NCBI GenBank assembly: GCA_964619555.1
Contig: CAZUDV010000009.1
Span: forward strand, 124,001 to 188,000
Direction: 5' to 3'
From: JAGOPY01 sp964619555
GTDB lineage: Bacteria > Bacteroidota > Bacteroidia > Bacteroidales > JAGOPY01
DNA length: 64,000 nucleotides
Under the pieces are notes generated by a model. It ran no database searches and had not been told where the DNA came from. It worked only from the letters and a program-made list of their open reading frames with translations. Each line of letters starts with the position of its first letter. The stretch's first letter is position 1. The translations under genes and the position numbers were made by a program. Below, in pieces: positions 35,414 to 42,449 of the stretch.

Positions 35414-36670
35414 ATGAAGCCGTTAAAATCCCACGATTTGGAGATCATGGCTCCAGTCGGTTCATATGAGTCGCTGATGGCAGCCATTCAGGGCGGAGCC
35501 AATGCCGTGTATTTCGGTATCGGCCACCTGAATATGCGGTCCAAATCCACCGTGAATTTCACGTTGGATGACCTTAAGCAAATTTCGGACACCTGCCGGG
35601 AGCATAAAATCCGGTCTTATATCACGCTCAATACGGTTGTTTTTGATGAGGAGATGGAGGAGATGCGAACCATTGTCGATAAGGCAGCATCAGAGCGGAT
35701 AGATGCCATCATTGCCTCTGATATGGCGGTGATCCGGTATGCCCGGAAAACCGGGATGGAAGTGCATATGTCTACTCAGTCCAACATCACCAATTTCGAA
35801 GCCGTCAAATACTATGCTCAGTTCGCCGATGTGATGGTAACGGCCCGGGAACTGACCCTGGACCAGGTTAAAGTAATCACGGCTGCCATCGAAAGAGAAC
35901 AGCTCAAGGGACCCTCCGGGAAACTGGTGCAAATAGAAGTCTTTGCTCACGGGGCGTTGTGCATGGCGGTGTCGGGCAAATGTTACCTGAGCCTGGACAA
36001 CTTCAATTCCTCCGCCAACAGGGGCCGGTGCCTGCAGATCTGCCGGCGTCCCTACCATGTTTTCGACCGCGACGGGGAGCTGGAGATCGATAACGAATAC
36101 ATCATGTCGCCCAGAGATCTGAAGACGATCGACTTTCTCGATAAGATCGTCGATGCAGGGGTAAGGATTTTAAAGATTGAAGGTCGGGGAAGGTCGCCGG
36201 AATACGTGAAAGTCGTGACCCGATGCTATCGCGAAGCAGTGAATGCCATCCGCGACGGCACTTTTACAAAAGAAAAACTAGAAACCTGGAACCTGAAACT
36301 TGAAACTGTATACAACCGGGGTTTCTGGGACGGCTACTACCTGGGCCGGAGAATGGGGGAATGGTCGGATCAGCACGGTTCGCAGGCCACCCGGAAGAAG
36401 GTCTATGTGGGTAAGGTCATGAACTATTATGCCAGGCCGAAGGTAGCGGAAATCAAAGTGGAGGCACAGCCGATCTCGGTGGGTGAGGAAATGCTCATCC
36501 TTGGCCCGACCACCGGTGTGCACAACGAAATTGTCCGGGAAATCTGGGTGGATGAGAAAAGCGTCGATAAAACCGTCAGAGGCGACCTTTGCACCATACC
36601 TGTCAGCGTACCCCTCCGCCTGTCAGATAAATTATATAAATGGAGTGATACCAGCACGAAACAGGATTGA
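35414..36670 (+). CDS. U32 family peptidase / tRNA or rRNA hydroxylation protein
   Basis: 418 residues from ATG 35414 (KPLKSHDLEIMAPVGSYESL), the start most U32 proteins have; the longer frame adds 20 unlike residues. The family signature EVFAHGALCMAVSGKCYLS and the Cys-rich GRCLQICRRPY are present, and LKIEGRGRSPEYV follows. Members of this family (TrhP, RlhA, YhbU) take part in prephenate-dependent tRNA hydroxylation, rRNA C hydroxylation or ubiquinone synthesis, and protease activity is doubtful. Five 7-bp GAAACCT-like units at 36274-36308 encode KLETWNLKLET inside the protein, at a place where the length still looks normal. The stop overlaps the open frame of the next gene. Confidence 0.85.
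   Translation: MKPLKSHDLEIMAPVGSYESLMAAIQGGANAVYFGIGHLNMRSKSTVNFTLDDLKQISDTCREHKIRSYITLNTVVFDEEMEEMRTIVDKAASERIDAIIASDMAVIRYARKTGMEVHMSTQSNITNFEAVKYYAQFADVMVTARELTLDQVKVITAAIEREQLKGPSGKLVQIEVFAHGALCMAVSGKCYLSLDNFNSSANRGRCLQICRRPYHVFDRDGELEIDNEYIMSPRDLKTIDFLDKIVDAGVRILKIEGRGRSPEYVKVVTRCYREAVNAIRDGTFTKEKLETWNLKLETVYNRGFWDGYYLGRRMGEWSDQHGSQATRKKVYVGKVMNYYARPKVAEIKVEAQPISVGEEMLILGPTTGVHNEIVREIWVDEKSVDKTVRGDLCTIPVSVPLRLSDKLYKWSDTSTKQD
36274..36308 (+). repeat. Heptamer-like run inside the U32 gene
   Basis: AAAACTA, GAAACCT, GGAACCT, GAAACTT and GAAACTG in a row, the same words as the array at 36702-36764 about 400 bp downstream. It stays in frame. Confidence 0.6.
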
Positions 36671-36701
36671 GAATCAACTTCAACCCAGAAATAAGTAGCC
36701 A

Positions 36702-36764
36702 GAAACAAGAAACAAGAAACTCGAAACAAGAAACTCGAAACAAGAAACTCGAAACAAGAAACTT
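36702..36764. repeat. Heptanucleotide tandem array, 9 units of GAAACAA/GAAACTC
   Basis: Nine contiguous 7-bp units alternating GAAACAA and GAAACTC and ending in GAAACTT. It fills the space between the U32 gene and the conserved start of the PHP gene. Confidence 0.95.
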
Positions 36765-37608
36765 GAACCTCTTCAACCTCCATACGCACAGTCATTTCTG
36801 TGACGGTTCCGGCGCACCCGAAGAATACGTGCAGGCGGCTATAGAAGCGCGATTCCACACTCTTGGTTTCTCCAGCCATGCTCCGGTTCCGTTCAGGAAC
36901 AATTTTGCCATCCAGGACGATTCTAAACTGAAGGCTTACTGCAATGAGGTCAGGCGCCTGAAAGCTGACTATTCGGGCAGAATTGATATTTTTTTAGGGC
37001 TGGAACTCGACTATATCGAAGGGATAACAGGGGATTTTTCCATTTACAGGGAATCGTGCGGATTGGATTATACGATCGGATCGGTGCACCTGGTCCGCAA
37101 CGGGGATGACAACCGGCTCTGGTTTATCGACGGGGCAAAGATTGAAACCTATGACGATGGATTGAAGAATGTCTTCCATGGGGACGTTCGGAAGGCCGTC
37201 ACCACTTATTACAAGCAGCTCAACAGCATGATATCCTCCCAGAAACCCGATATCATCGGCCATCTTGACAAGATCAAGATGAACAACAAGGGCCGGTATT
37301 TTAAGGAAGATGAAGGCTGGTACCAGGATCTCATCATGCAAACCCTCGAAAACATTAAGAAATCAGGCCTGATCGTGGAAGTGAATACCCGGGGGATTTA
37401 TAAAAAACGTTCTGACGATCTTTACCCCGGCATCCGGACACTGGAACACATGATTGCATTGAACATCCCGATAACAATAAGCTCTGATGCGCACCGGCCG
37501 GAGGAGATAGACGGGTATTACCAGGAGTCGGTAGGAATTCTAAAAGAAATTGGATTTAAGGCCCTGACTTTTCTTTCCGTATCGGGCTGGAAGGAGCAGA
37601 GGCTCTAA
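36763..37608 (+). CDS. PHP-domain histidinol-phosphatase-like enzyme
   Basis: The conserved protein begins with NLFNLHTHSHFCDGSG. The nearest possible start is TTG 36763, directly on the end of the heptamer array; the frame is also open back to TTG 36667 through the repeat, giving QETRN-type residues. No ATG is available in this frame. From 36763 the protein is 281 residues. Metal-binding PHP motifs are HTHSHFCDG, GLELDYI, SVHLV, HLDKIK and SSDAHRPEE. This is the HisJ-type polymerase-and-histidinol-phosphatase fold (histidine biosynthesis) or a related phosphoesterase. It is downstream of the U32 gene and ends 1 bp from the convergent fabH. Confidence 0.8.
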   Translation: MNLFNLHTHSHFCDGSGAPEEYVQAAIEARFHTLGFSSHAPVPFRNNFAIQDDSKLKAYCNEVRRLKADYSGRIDIFLGLELDYIEGITGDFSIYRESCGLDYTIGSVHLVRNGDDNRLWFIDGAKIETYDDGLKNVFHGDVRKAVTTYYKQLNSMISSQKPDIIGHLDKIKMNNKGRYFKEDEGWYQDLIMQTLENIKKSGLIVEVNTRGIYKKRSDDLYPGIRTLEHMIALNIPITISSDAHRPEEIDGYYQESVGILKEIGFKALTFLSVSGWKEQRL

Positions 37609-37609
37609 T

Positions 37610-38608
37610 TTATTTCGGGTCGTAAGCCCACTTGACTAAAATAGCGCCCCATGTGAACCCTCCTCCGAAAGCTGAAAGCACGAGGTTGTCTCCTTTCTTA
37701 AGCTGATCTTCCCATTCCCAGAGGCACAGCGGAATGGTGGCAGAAGTGGTGTTGCCGTACCGTTCGATATTGATCATCACCTTTTCTTTTTCAAGGCCCA
37801 TTCTCCGGGCCGTAGCTTCGATGATCCGCATATTGGCCTGGTGCGGCACCAGGTATGCGATATCCTTTGAAGAAAGGTTATTCTTTTCCATAATCTCAAC
37901 GGATACATCGGCCATTCCCACCACGGCGAATTTGAACACCGACTGTCCTTCCTGGTACACATAATGTTCTCGGAAATCGAGGGTTTCCTGTGAGGCGGGC
38001 TTGATGGCCCCACCACCTTTCTGATGCAGGTAAATACGTCCGGAACCGTCGGTTTTCAGGATGGAATCCATGACCCCAACTTCTTCGGTGGTGGGCTCAA
38101 GCATGATGGCACCTGCCCCGTCACCGAACAGCACACAGGTGGCACGGTCCGTATAATCGATCATCATCGACATTTTTTCAGCGCCGACCACGATGACTTT
38201 CTTGTACCTGCCTGATTCAATGAACCTTGCAGCGGTTTCCAGGGCAAAAAGAAATCCCGAGCAGGCAGCATTGATGTCAAAGCTCCAGGCATTTTTGAGG
38301 CCGACTTTGTCTGAAATGACATTGGCGGTAGCCGGGAAAGCATAATCAGGGGTGACGGTGGCGCAAATTAACAGGTCGATTTCTTCCGGTTTGGTACCGG
38401 TTTTTTCCAGTAAGCCTTTCACAGCAGGGGCACCGATGTCAGAGGTGCCCAGTCCGGGTTCGCGTTGTATTCTCCTCTCCTTGATACCCGTGCGGGTCAT
38501 GATCCACTCGTCGTTGGTATCCACCATTCTGCCCAGTTCTTCATTGGTTAAAACATATTCCGGCACCCAACCGTGAATACCGGTAATGGCGGCTCTGAGT
38601 CTGTCCAT
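37610..38608 (-). CDS. fabH: Beta-ketoacyl-ACP synthase III
   Basis: FabH starts fatty-acid synthesis by condensing acetyl-CoA (or a branched acyl-CoA) with malonyl-ACP. The 332-residue protein has the catalytic triad Cys116 (in INAACSGFLFA), His256 (in VPHQANMRI) and Asn286 (in RYGNTTSA). Length and the GGGFTWGAILVKW C-terminus are typical. It ends the minus-strand operon DUF177-rpmF-plsX-fabH, starting 8 bp after plsX. This is a very conserved bacterial arrangement that links membrane-lipid and ribosome synthesis. Confidence 0.96.
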   Translation of the reverse strand: MDRLRAAITGIHGWVPEYVLTNEELGRMVDTNDEWIMTRTGIKERRIQREPGLGTSDIGAPAVKGLLEKTGTKPEEIDLLICATVTPDYAFPATANVISDKVGLKNAWSFDINAACSGFLFALETAARFIESGRYKKVIVVGAEKMSMMIDYTDRATCVLFGDGAGAIMLEPTTEEVGVMDSILKTDGSGRIYLHQKGGGAIKPASQETLDFREHYVYQEGQSVFKFAVVGMADVSVEIMEKNNLSSKDIAYLVPHQANMRIIEATARRMGLEKEKVMINIERYGNTTSATIPLCLWEWEDQLKKGDNLVLSAFGGGFTWGAILVKWAYDPK

Positions 38609-38616
38609 CGGTAAAG

Positions 38617-39579
38617 TTATTCTTTGTTGTTAAGCGTAACTTTTTGCAAAGCTTGTTGAATTTTCCTGGAGAGTTCCACTTCGTGAACTTCTTTGGAGAG
38701 CAAGATCATATTTTTAATGGCGATGTCGTTGGAAATGCCATGTCCGATGATGACACTGGAGTTGATCCCCAGTAAGGGCGTACCACCATAATTTTCGTAG
38801 TTCATCCGGTCGATGTAATCGTCGCGAAGTCCGCGTTTGACCAGCATCCGGTAAACTGATTCCATAAGCTTCAGCACCACATTGCCGGTATAGCCGTCGC
38901 AGACGATCACGTCGCACTTGTCTTTAAAGATGTCCCTGCCTTCAATATTGCCGATGAAATTGAAATCCTTCGAACCCTTCATGAGTCCGAAAGCAGCCTG
39001 GCAGAGAATATTGCCTTTTTCTTCCTCGGTACCGACATTCAGCAGCCCGACTCTCGGATTCTCTATACGGTAAACATAATGTGCCAGGATAGAGCCGAGA
39101 ATACCGAACTGGTACATCATATCGGGTTTGACATCGGTAATGGTCCCAACGTCGAGCAATATTGAGATCGATCCGTTTTCTTTCGGGACAATAACGGAAG
39201 ATGTGGGCCTGAGGATGCCTTCTATCATTCCCACGCTGTACATCGAACCCACCACCATCGCGCCGCTGTTGCCGGCACTGGAAAAAGCATCGATCTCTCT
39301 GGTTTTCAGCCCTCTGAAACCCAGGGCAATGCCTGAGTTTGGTTTGGCGACCATTGCTTTCGTGGGAGATTCAGCCATACCGATCACTTCGGTGGCATTG
39401 ACCATGTCAAATACTGCGGGATCAATTCCAAACCGGCGGAGTTCTTCCGTCATGACATTTTCGGGTCCGAACAGAACGATCCTGTCGTCCTTTGATATTT
39501 CCTTCAAGGCAAGTACGGCGCCTTTAAGGGTTGCCTGGGGCGCGAAATCGCCACCCATGACATCGAGTCCGATTCTCAT
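38617..39579 (-). CDS. plsX: Phosphate acyltransferase PlsX
   Basis: PlsX makes acyl-phosphate from acyl-ACP, the acyl donor for PlsY in phospholipid synthesis. The 320-residue protein begins MRIGLDVMGGDFAP, the family hallmark, and has SAGNSGAMVVGSM, LLDVGT and a CDGYTGNVVLKLMES stretch. The start lies 30 bp after the rpmF stop and fabH follows by 8 bp. The enzyme is a peripheral cytosolic protein at the inner membrane. Confidence 0.96.
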   Translation of the reverse strand: MRIGLDVMGGDFAPQATLKGAVLALKEISKDDRIVLFGPENVMTEELRRFGIDPAVFDMVNATEVIGMAESPTKAMVAKPNSGIALGFRGLKTREIDAFSSAGNSGAMVVGSMYSVGMIEGILRPTSSVIVPKENGSISILLDVGTITDVKPDMMYQFGILGSILAHYVYRIENPRVGLLNVGTEEEKGNILCQAAFGLMKGSKDFNFIGNIEGRDIFKDKCDVIVCDGYTGNVVLKLMESVYRMLVKRGLRDDYIDRMNYENYGGTPLLGINSSVIIGHGISNDIAIKNMILLSKEVHEVELSRKIQQALQKVTLNNKE

Positions 39580-39609
39580 CAGGCTGTCAGCTTGATCAGT
39601 AAATCGCTA

Positions 39610-39798
39610 TTACGCTTCAGCTTTGCTGATGACCAGCTTTCCTTTGTAGTAAAGGTCGCCGTCGACGTAATAAGCGCGGTGATAAACGTGTACCGTGCCG
39701 GTAGCCGGGCAGGTAGCAAGGGTTGGCCTTTCGATCTTATCGTGGGTCCGTCTCTTGTCCCTTCTCGTCTTCGAGTGTTTTCTCTTAGGATGTGGCAT
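39610..39798 (-). CDS. rpmF: 50S ribosomal protein L32
   Basis: A 62-residue basic protein beginning MPHPKRKHSKTRRDKRRTH, the L32 signature, followed by a short PTLATCPATG and YHRAYY segment. Only one cysteine remains, so this is the zinc-free version typical of Bacteroidota. It lies between the DUF177 gene (11 bp) and plsX (30 bp) in the conserved operon. Confidence 0.96.
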   Translation of the reverse strand: MPHPKRKHSKTRRDKRRTHDKIERPTLATCPATGTVHVYHRAYYVDGDLYYKGKLVISKAEA

Positions 39799-39809
39799 AT
39801 TCGGGATTA

Positions 39810-40343
39810 TTAATTATCTTGATTATCAATATTATCTTTCAATTTTTTCAGCACCTCCCATCTGGGGTCGTCAGGTTGGTCTTCCTGTTGCATGATGCGG
39901 CTGGTGATGTCGGGATTGCAAAGGCTGTCGCCGTTTTCGTCCGTCCCGTGCACCTTGCGCATGGGCAGCAGAAGGTGGATATACTCGTAGATGAACTGGC
40001 TCAGGTCAAGCTCGTGTTCGTCCTCCGTGATCACCAGGATGTCTTCGCTTTCTTCCTCATGCTCCTGTCCGTATTTGACGATCAGTCTTTCTTCCCCGTC
40101 CACCGGCTGGCTGAATATTTCTCCGCAACGGTCGCAGGGGATGAAGACGTGCCCGGCAATAAGGAAGCTGAAGACCATCATGCGTGGCTGACGTTCCAGG
40201 ACAACGTCCACATGGATCCGGCCCTGCGTGATCTCCGAGTATTCAAAATGTTCAAAGAACCTGTCGTCAATGTCGAAGGTAAAGGTGTAATTCCCTGCCT
40301 TCAGCCCACTGAATGGGACCACAAATTGTTTGAGATATCCCAT
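39810..40343 (-). CDS. DUF177 (YceD) protein
   Basis: 177 residues. The DUF177 signature FIPCDRCGE with a pair of cysteines is near residue 70, followed by an acidic middle region and ILVITEDEHELDLSQFIYEYIHLLLPMRKVH. YceD-type proteins precede rpmF in most bacteria and have been tied to 23S rRNA accumulation. It is the first gene of the DUF177-rpmF-plsX-fabH operon. A canonical promoter lies 27-58 bp upstream of the start. Confidence 0.9.
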   Translation of the reverse strand: MGYLKQFVVPFSGLKAGNYTFTFDIDDRFFEHFEYSEITQGRIHVDVVLERQPRMMVFSFLIAGHVFIPCDRCGEIFSQPVDGEERLIVKYGQEHEEESEDILVITEDEHELDLSQFIYEYIHLLLPMRKVHGTDENGDSLCNPDITSRIMQQEDQPDDPRWEVLKKLKDNIDNQDN

Positions 40344-40369
40344 CTTTTGTTAGTAAAAAAATTGGGGTG

Positions 40370-40401
40370 CAAAATTAAGCATTAATATTTTGACAGCCAA
40401 A
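40370..40401 (-). promoter_or_regulatory. Canonical Bacteroidota promoter for the DUF177-rpmF-plsX-fabH operon
   Basis: Minus strand: TTTG (40401-40398), 20-bp spacer, TAATTTTG (40377-40370). Exact match to the -33/-7 consensus. Confidence 0.75.
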
Positions 40402-40402
40402 T

Positions 40403-40436
40403 CTTTTTTTAATTGCCGCTGATTCGCAGATTATTT
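40403..40436. repeat. Left copy of the GCCGCTGATTC repeat word
   Basis: TTTTTTTAATTGCCGCTGATTCGCAGATTATTTT has nearly the same core as the right end of the array at 41283-41316. The two form direct repeats on either side of the GxxExxY gene. Confidence 0.7.
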
Positions 40437-40487
40437 TGGAAGAGACCGGGTATATTATCCAAAAATCCGGATAAACAGAGAAAAACT

Positions 40488-40883
40488 ATGCTTTACGAAC
40501 CGGATAAATATCCTTATCAGCAAGAGAGCTATGAGATCATTGGCACCTGCATGGAAGTTCACCGTATTCTCGGAAAGGGATTTGCGGAGATCGTATATAA
40601 AGATGCCATTTCATATGAATTCAGATCGAGGGGGATACCCTTTGAAAGGGAGAAAGAATATGCAGTCGTTTACAAGGGTGTGATTTTGCCGCATAAATTT
40701 TATGCCGATTTTGTAGTTTATGGAAAGATAATCCTGGAGGTCAAAGCTCAGAAGAGGATTGCGGAAGAACAATATGCGCAGGTCATCAATTATCTGGCTG
40801 TTTCGGGATGCAAGCTTGGGTTGCTGGTTAATTTCGGAGAAAGCTCTCTTGTTGTCAAACGGGTCGTTTTATCCGGAATCTAA
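40488..40883 (+). CDS. GxxExxY protein (PD-(D/E)XK-like)
   Basis: 131 residues from ATG 40488. GFAEIVY (residues 31-37) is the name-giving GxxExxY motif. HKFYADFVVYGKIILEVKA supplies Asp74 and Glu84-Val-Lys86, the D..ExK catalytic pattern of PD-(D/E)XK nucleases, to which the family PDDEXK_3 belongs. Function is unproven. The family is multi-copy in some genomes and is often found in non-core DNA. Here the gene lies between copies of a GCCGCTGATTC repeat word: one before it and a ~140-bp tandem array after it. The stop codon TAA (40881-40883 region) is itself in the first array copy, and the assembly broke in this array. Confidence 0.85.
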   Translation: MLYEPDKYPYQQESYEIIGTCMEVHRILGKGFAEIVYKDAISYEFRSRGIPFEREKEYAVVYKGVILPHKFYADFVVYGKIILEVKAQKRIAEEQYAQVINYLAVSGCKLGLLVNFGESSLVVKRVVLSGI

Positions 40884-41316
40884 TCAGCGAATCTGCAGCT
40901 ATTTTTTTACCGCTGATTCACAGATTACGACCGTGCAGGAAAAACAGGTTGGATCAACTTGAAGGCCTGGCAGCTTGCGTTCATTTTAGTTTAGCAATGC
41001 CATCGGCCCCGTGCGGAAAGCTAATCAGCGAATCTGCGGCTATTTTTTTGCCGTTGATTCACAGATTACGATCGAGCAGGAAAAACAGGTTGGATCAACT
41101 TGAAGGCCTGGCAGACTGGGTTCATTTTAGTTTAGCAATGCCATCGGCCCCGTGCGGAAAGCTAATCAGCGAATNNNNNNNNNNNNNNNNNNNNNNNNNN
41201 NNNNNNNNNNNNNNNNNNNNNNNNNNNNNNNNNNNNNNNNNNNNNNNNNNNNNNNNNNNNNNNNNNNNNNNNNNCTGCGGCTATTTTTTTGCCGCTGATT
41301 CACAGATTATTTTTTT
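40881..41316. repeat. ~140-bp tandem repeat array, interrupted by the scaffold gap
   Basis: CTAATCAGCG recurs at 40881, 41021 and 41162, giving periods of 140 and 141 bp. The unit has a T-run next to GCCGCTGATTCACAGATTA, a pyrimidine/purine-mixed middle (CAGGTTGGATCAACTTG, GCAATGCCATCGGCC) and ends in CGGAAAGCTAATCAGCG. The two GATTC-containing words on either side of the T-run are imperfectly complementary and could fold into a hairpin. Copy number is unknown because of the gap. Confidence 0.9.
41175..41274. other. Scaffold gap of 100 N
   Basis: Exactly 100 N, a placeholder length. It falls inside the tandem array, so further repeat units, or other sequence, may be missing. Confidence 0.98.
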
Positions 41317-41346
41317 TCTCAAATTGTGAAAATATTAACAAAAGCA

Positions 41347-41354
41347 TAATTTTG
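41347..41354 (+). promoter_or_regulatory. -7 promoter element (TAATTTTG) for proline dehydrogenase
   Basis: Perfect TAnnTTTG 34 bp before the start codon. The -33 region is A/T-rich without an exact TTTG. Confidence 0.5.
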
Positions 41355-41388
41355 CAGTTCATTGTTAATGTTCTAAATCTGCTGAATT

Positions 41389-42300
41389 ATGTTCAATAAG
41401 ATGATCGCGGCCATGCTGCCTTATATGCCGAAAAGCTTCGTCTGGATCTTTTCCAAAAGATATATTGCCGGTAAGAAAATAACAGATGCTATCAGGGTGT
41501 CGAAAGAACTCAACAAAGATGGCATCCTGGTCACCATCGACCTGCTCGGGGAATTCATCACCAAAATAGAAGAAGCTAAAGCCAATAAAGAAGAATATCT
41601 GTATATCATCGATACGATCATGAAAGAAAAGATCGATGGCAATTTTTCCCTGAAACCGACCATGTTCGGACTGCTGATCGATAAAGACGTGTGCTATCAG
41701 TATATCCGCGAGATTGTCGCCAAAGCCGCTTCCTATAATAACTTTATCCGGATCGACATGGAAGACTCCCAATGTGTTGACCTTGAAATTGAGCTCTACC
41801 GCAAACTCAAGGCCGAATTCCCTAAAAATGTCGGGCTGGTGGTACAAGCCTACCTGAAACGTACCTTGAAGGACCTGGAGAACATGATGGATATGCACTC
41901 AAAGGAGATCCCGCTGAACTACAGGCTGTGTAAAGGGATCTACGTGGAGCCGGCTGAGATCGCTTATAAGAAATACGAAGAGATCAACCAGCATTTCCTG
42001 GAAGACCTGGATTTCCTGATGAAGAACGGGGTGTATCCGGGTATTGCCACACACGATAAACCGCTGGTGGACGGAGCCTATAAGATCATTGAAAAATACA
42101 ATGTCCCGAAAGATATGTACGAGTTCCAGATGCTCTACGGCGTGACCCCGGAACTCAGAAAATCCATAGTTGACAAAGGTCACCGTATGAGGGTGTATGT
42201 CCCCTTCGGGGAAAAATGGTTTGCGTACAGTACCAGGCGCCTGAAAGAAAATCCCAAGATGGCTTGGCTTATTATTAAAGCCATCTTTGTGAGAGGATAA
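41389..42300 (+). CDS. Proline dehydrogenase family protein
   Basis: 303 residues. PRODH oxidises L-proline to pyrroline-5-carboxylate with FAD. The TIM-barrel motifs are visible: FIRIDMEDSQ, VVQAYLKRTLKD, a YRLCKGIYVEPAEIAYK segment near residue 180, GIATHDKPL and YEFQMLYGV, then RVYVPFGEKWFAYSTRRLKENP, where the two arginines bind the substrate carboxylate. It is the short stand-alone form, not the PutA fusion. No P5C dehydrogenase lies next to it. The gene is single, between the repeat array and atpD. Confidence 0.93.
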   Translation: MFNKMIAAMLPYMPKSFVWIFSKRYIAGKKITDAIRVSKELNKDGILVTIDLLGEFITKIEEAKANKEEYLYIIDTIMKEKIDGNFSLKPTMFGLLIDKDVCYQYIREIVAKAASYNNFIRIDMEDSQCVDLEIELYRKLKAEFPKNVGLVVQAYLKRTLKDLENMMDMHSKEIPLNYRLCKGIYVEPAEIAYKKYEEINQHFLEDLDFLMKNGVYPGIATHDKPLVDGAYKIIEKYNVPKDMYEFQMLYGVTPELRKSIVDKGHRMRVYVPFGEKWFAYSTRRLKENPKMAWLIIKAIFVRG

Positions 42301-42307
42301 ATTTTAG

Positions 42308-42385
42308 TTGGGCAATTGGACAGAGGGCAGTTGGACAAAATCAGAAGTCCCATACCAACTATCCAAGCGTCCAACTGCCAACTTT
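42308..42385. repeat. Inverted heptamer-like words before atpD
   Basis: AATTGGACAG, GGGCAGTTGGAC and later GTCCAACTGCCAAC face each other and could pair over about 11 bp. The words (CAGTTGG) are those of the heptamer arrays. Confidence 0.5.
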
Positions 42386-42398
42386 TCTGCTTGTTGTG

Positions 42399-42428
42399 TT
42401 GAAAATTTCCATGGAAATACTATCTTTG
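42399..42428 (+). promoter_or_regulatory. Promoter for atpD
   Basis: TTG (42399-42401), 19-bp spacer, TATCTTTG (42421-42428), a good -33/-7 pair; the start codon follows 21 bp later. Confidence 0.6.
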
Positions 42429-42449
42429 CGCAAATTTTCAGGAATTCCC

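Noticed and set aside
40881..41316. Possible CRISPR array
   Set aside because: Units are ~140 bp and nearly identical over their whole length, with no short repeat and unique spacer pattern; no cas genes nearby apart from a Cas4-like fold 19 kb away.
40949..41329. Open frame with repeated DQLEGLA/HFSLAMPSAPCGKLISE segments across the gap
   Set aside because: It only translates the 140-bp tandem repeat and the N run; the 140/141-bp periods do not keep one frame and there is no family resemblance.
42396..42449. Longer start for atpD
   Set aside because: It overlaps the promoter -33/-7 pair and adds residues not found in beta subunits.
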